NCBI RefSeq assembly: GCF_010093445.1
Contig: NZ_PDWW01000009.1
Span: 50,216 to 114,215, forward strand
Direction: 5' to 3'
Length of the DNA stretch: 64,000 bases
Source: Pseudoxanthomonas japonensis
GTDB taxonomy: Bacteria > Pseudomonadota > Gammaproteobacteria > Xanthomonadales > Xanthomonadaceae
In this document: positions 63,817-64,000 of the stretch, piece by piece
Position numbering within the stretch: position 1 is the first letter of the stretch
How the letters are laid out: every line of letters starts with the position of its first letter
Position numbers and translations under genes: made by a program
Notes under the pieces: generated by a model
The model's database searches: none
Told to the model about the DNA's origin: nothing
Seen by the model: only the letters and a program-made list of their open reading frames with translations

Positions 63817-64000
63817 ATGTCCGCCATCGATTCCACATCCCGCCCGCAGGATGAGCCCTCACGCTCGCGCCTGCGCGCCGAAACACCACCGGCCCACCAT
63901 TGGCGCCGCTGGGTGGAGGATGCTGCTCCCGAGGATGCGGCGGATGCCCCCGACGCCGGAGAGCCCGTCGACATGACCCCGCAGCCCCCCACTCCCTTGC
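63817..64000 (+). CDS. Start of an unidentified gene, cut by the window edge
   Basis: An open frame begins with ATG at 63817 after TTGGGGA and runs off the end after 61 codons. The visible part is polar, rich in Pro, Ala, Asp and Glu (APEDAADAPDAGEPVD), with one basic/aromatic patch HHWRRWVED. This is a disordered N-terminus from which no family can be named. Codon use fits a real gene. A CATAAT at 63787-63792 may be its -10. Confidence 0.5.
   Translation, partial: MSAIDSTSRPQDEPSRSRLRAETPPAHHWRRWVEDAAPEDAADAPDAGEPVDMTPQPPTPL

Overview
The window is a high-GC, densely packed chromosomal segment from a gammaproteobacterium of the family Xanthomonadaceae, most like Pseudoxanthomonas or Lysobacter (inference). 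Grounds for this are a class II (B12-dependent) ribonucleotide reductase, the gene set overall, REP-type palindromes with a GTAG head, and GGGAATCGGGAATGG-type inverted arms between genes. Nearly everything is chromosomal housekeeping. I see no prophage, transposase, CRISPR array, rRNA or tRNA. The window holds 61 coding regions with a proposed start and stop, including one 25-codon leader peptide, and one more cut off by the right edge.

Layout. 0-7.2 kb: class II ribonucleotide reductase behind a structured leader, a Do-family periplasmic protease, three small envelope proteins (DUF883/holin-like) and an AI-2E-type permease. 7.2-8.1 kb: an 870-bp gene-free block of nested inverted repeats. 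8.1-15.7 kb: HAD hydrolase and M17 aminopeptidase facing a diguanylate cyclase, then an ABC-2 transporter operon with its own histidine kinase and response regulator. 15.9-20.6 kb: membrane-fusion protein, ABC ATPase and two FtsX-type permeases. 20.6-25.6 kb: a molybdenum hydroxylase with a cytochrome c lipoprotein and divergent maturation genes. 25.7-32.1 kb: two EamA transporters, an Ada-like repair protein, Prc protease and lipoyl synthase. 32.1-38.8 kb: a candidate small RNA, an AsmA-like protein, a carotenoid oxygenase with DUF2141, DAHP synthase behind an attenuator, and a 2OG-oxygenase-like protein. 38.9-41.0 kb: groES-groEL.

41.2-47.4 kb: cutA, dsbD, a TlpA-like thioredoxin, aroQ, accB and accC, with a four-helix-bundle cassette wedged between accB and accC. 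47.5-57.8 kb: two unknown exported proteins, prmA, a DUF3426 protein, fis, purH, a lipoprotein, purD, an Old Yellow Enzyme and an MFS-acyltransferase fusion. 57.9-64.0 kb: a dispanin/DUF2752 pair, and a minus-strand cluster DUF6776 - bactofilin - DUF6776 - erpA - nudC - ampE.

The most interesting signals are regulatory or mobile-like. They are: (1) a leader peptide rich in Phe, Trp and Tyr plus a terminator immediately before the DAHP synthase gene, a textbook attenuation arrangement; (2) a roughly 440-bp cassette with inverted arms carrying an S23/IVP-type four-helix-bundle protein inside the acetyl-CoA carboxylase operon, with arm-only relatives after the Do protease and between groES and groEL; (3) two mutually exclusive hairpins, one ending in a U-run, in the nrdJ leader; (4) REP elements that supply the stop codons of two genes; (5) a DsbD with a duplicated N-terminal alpha domain.
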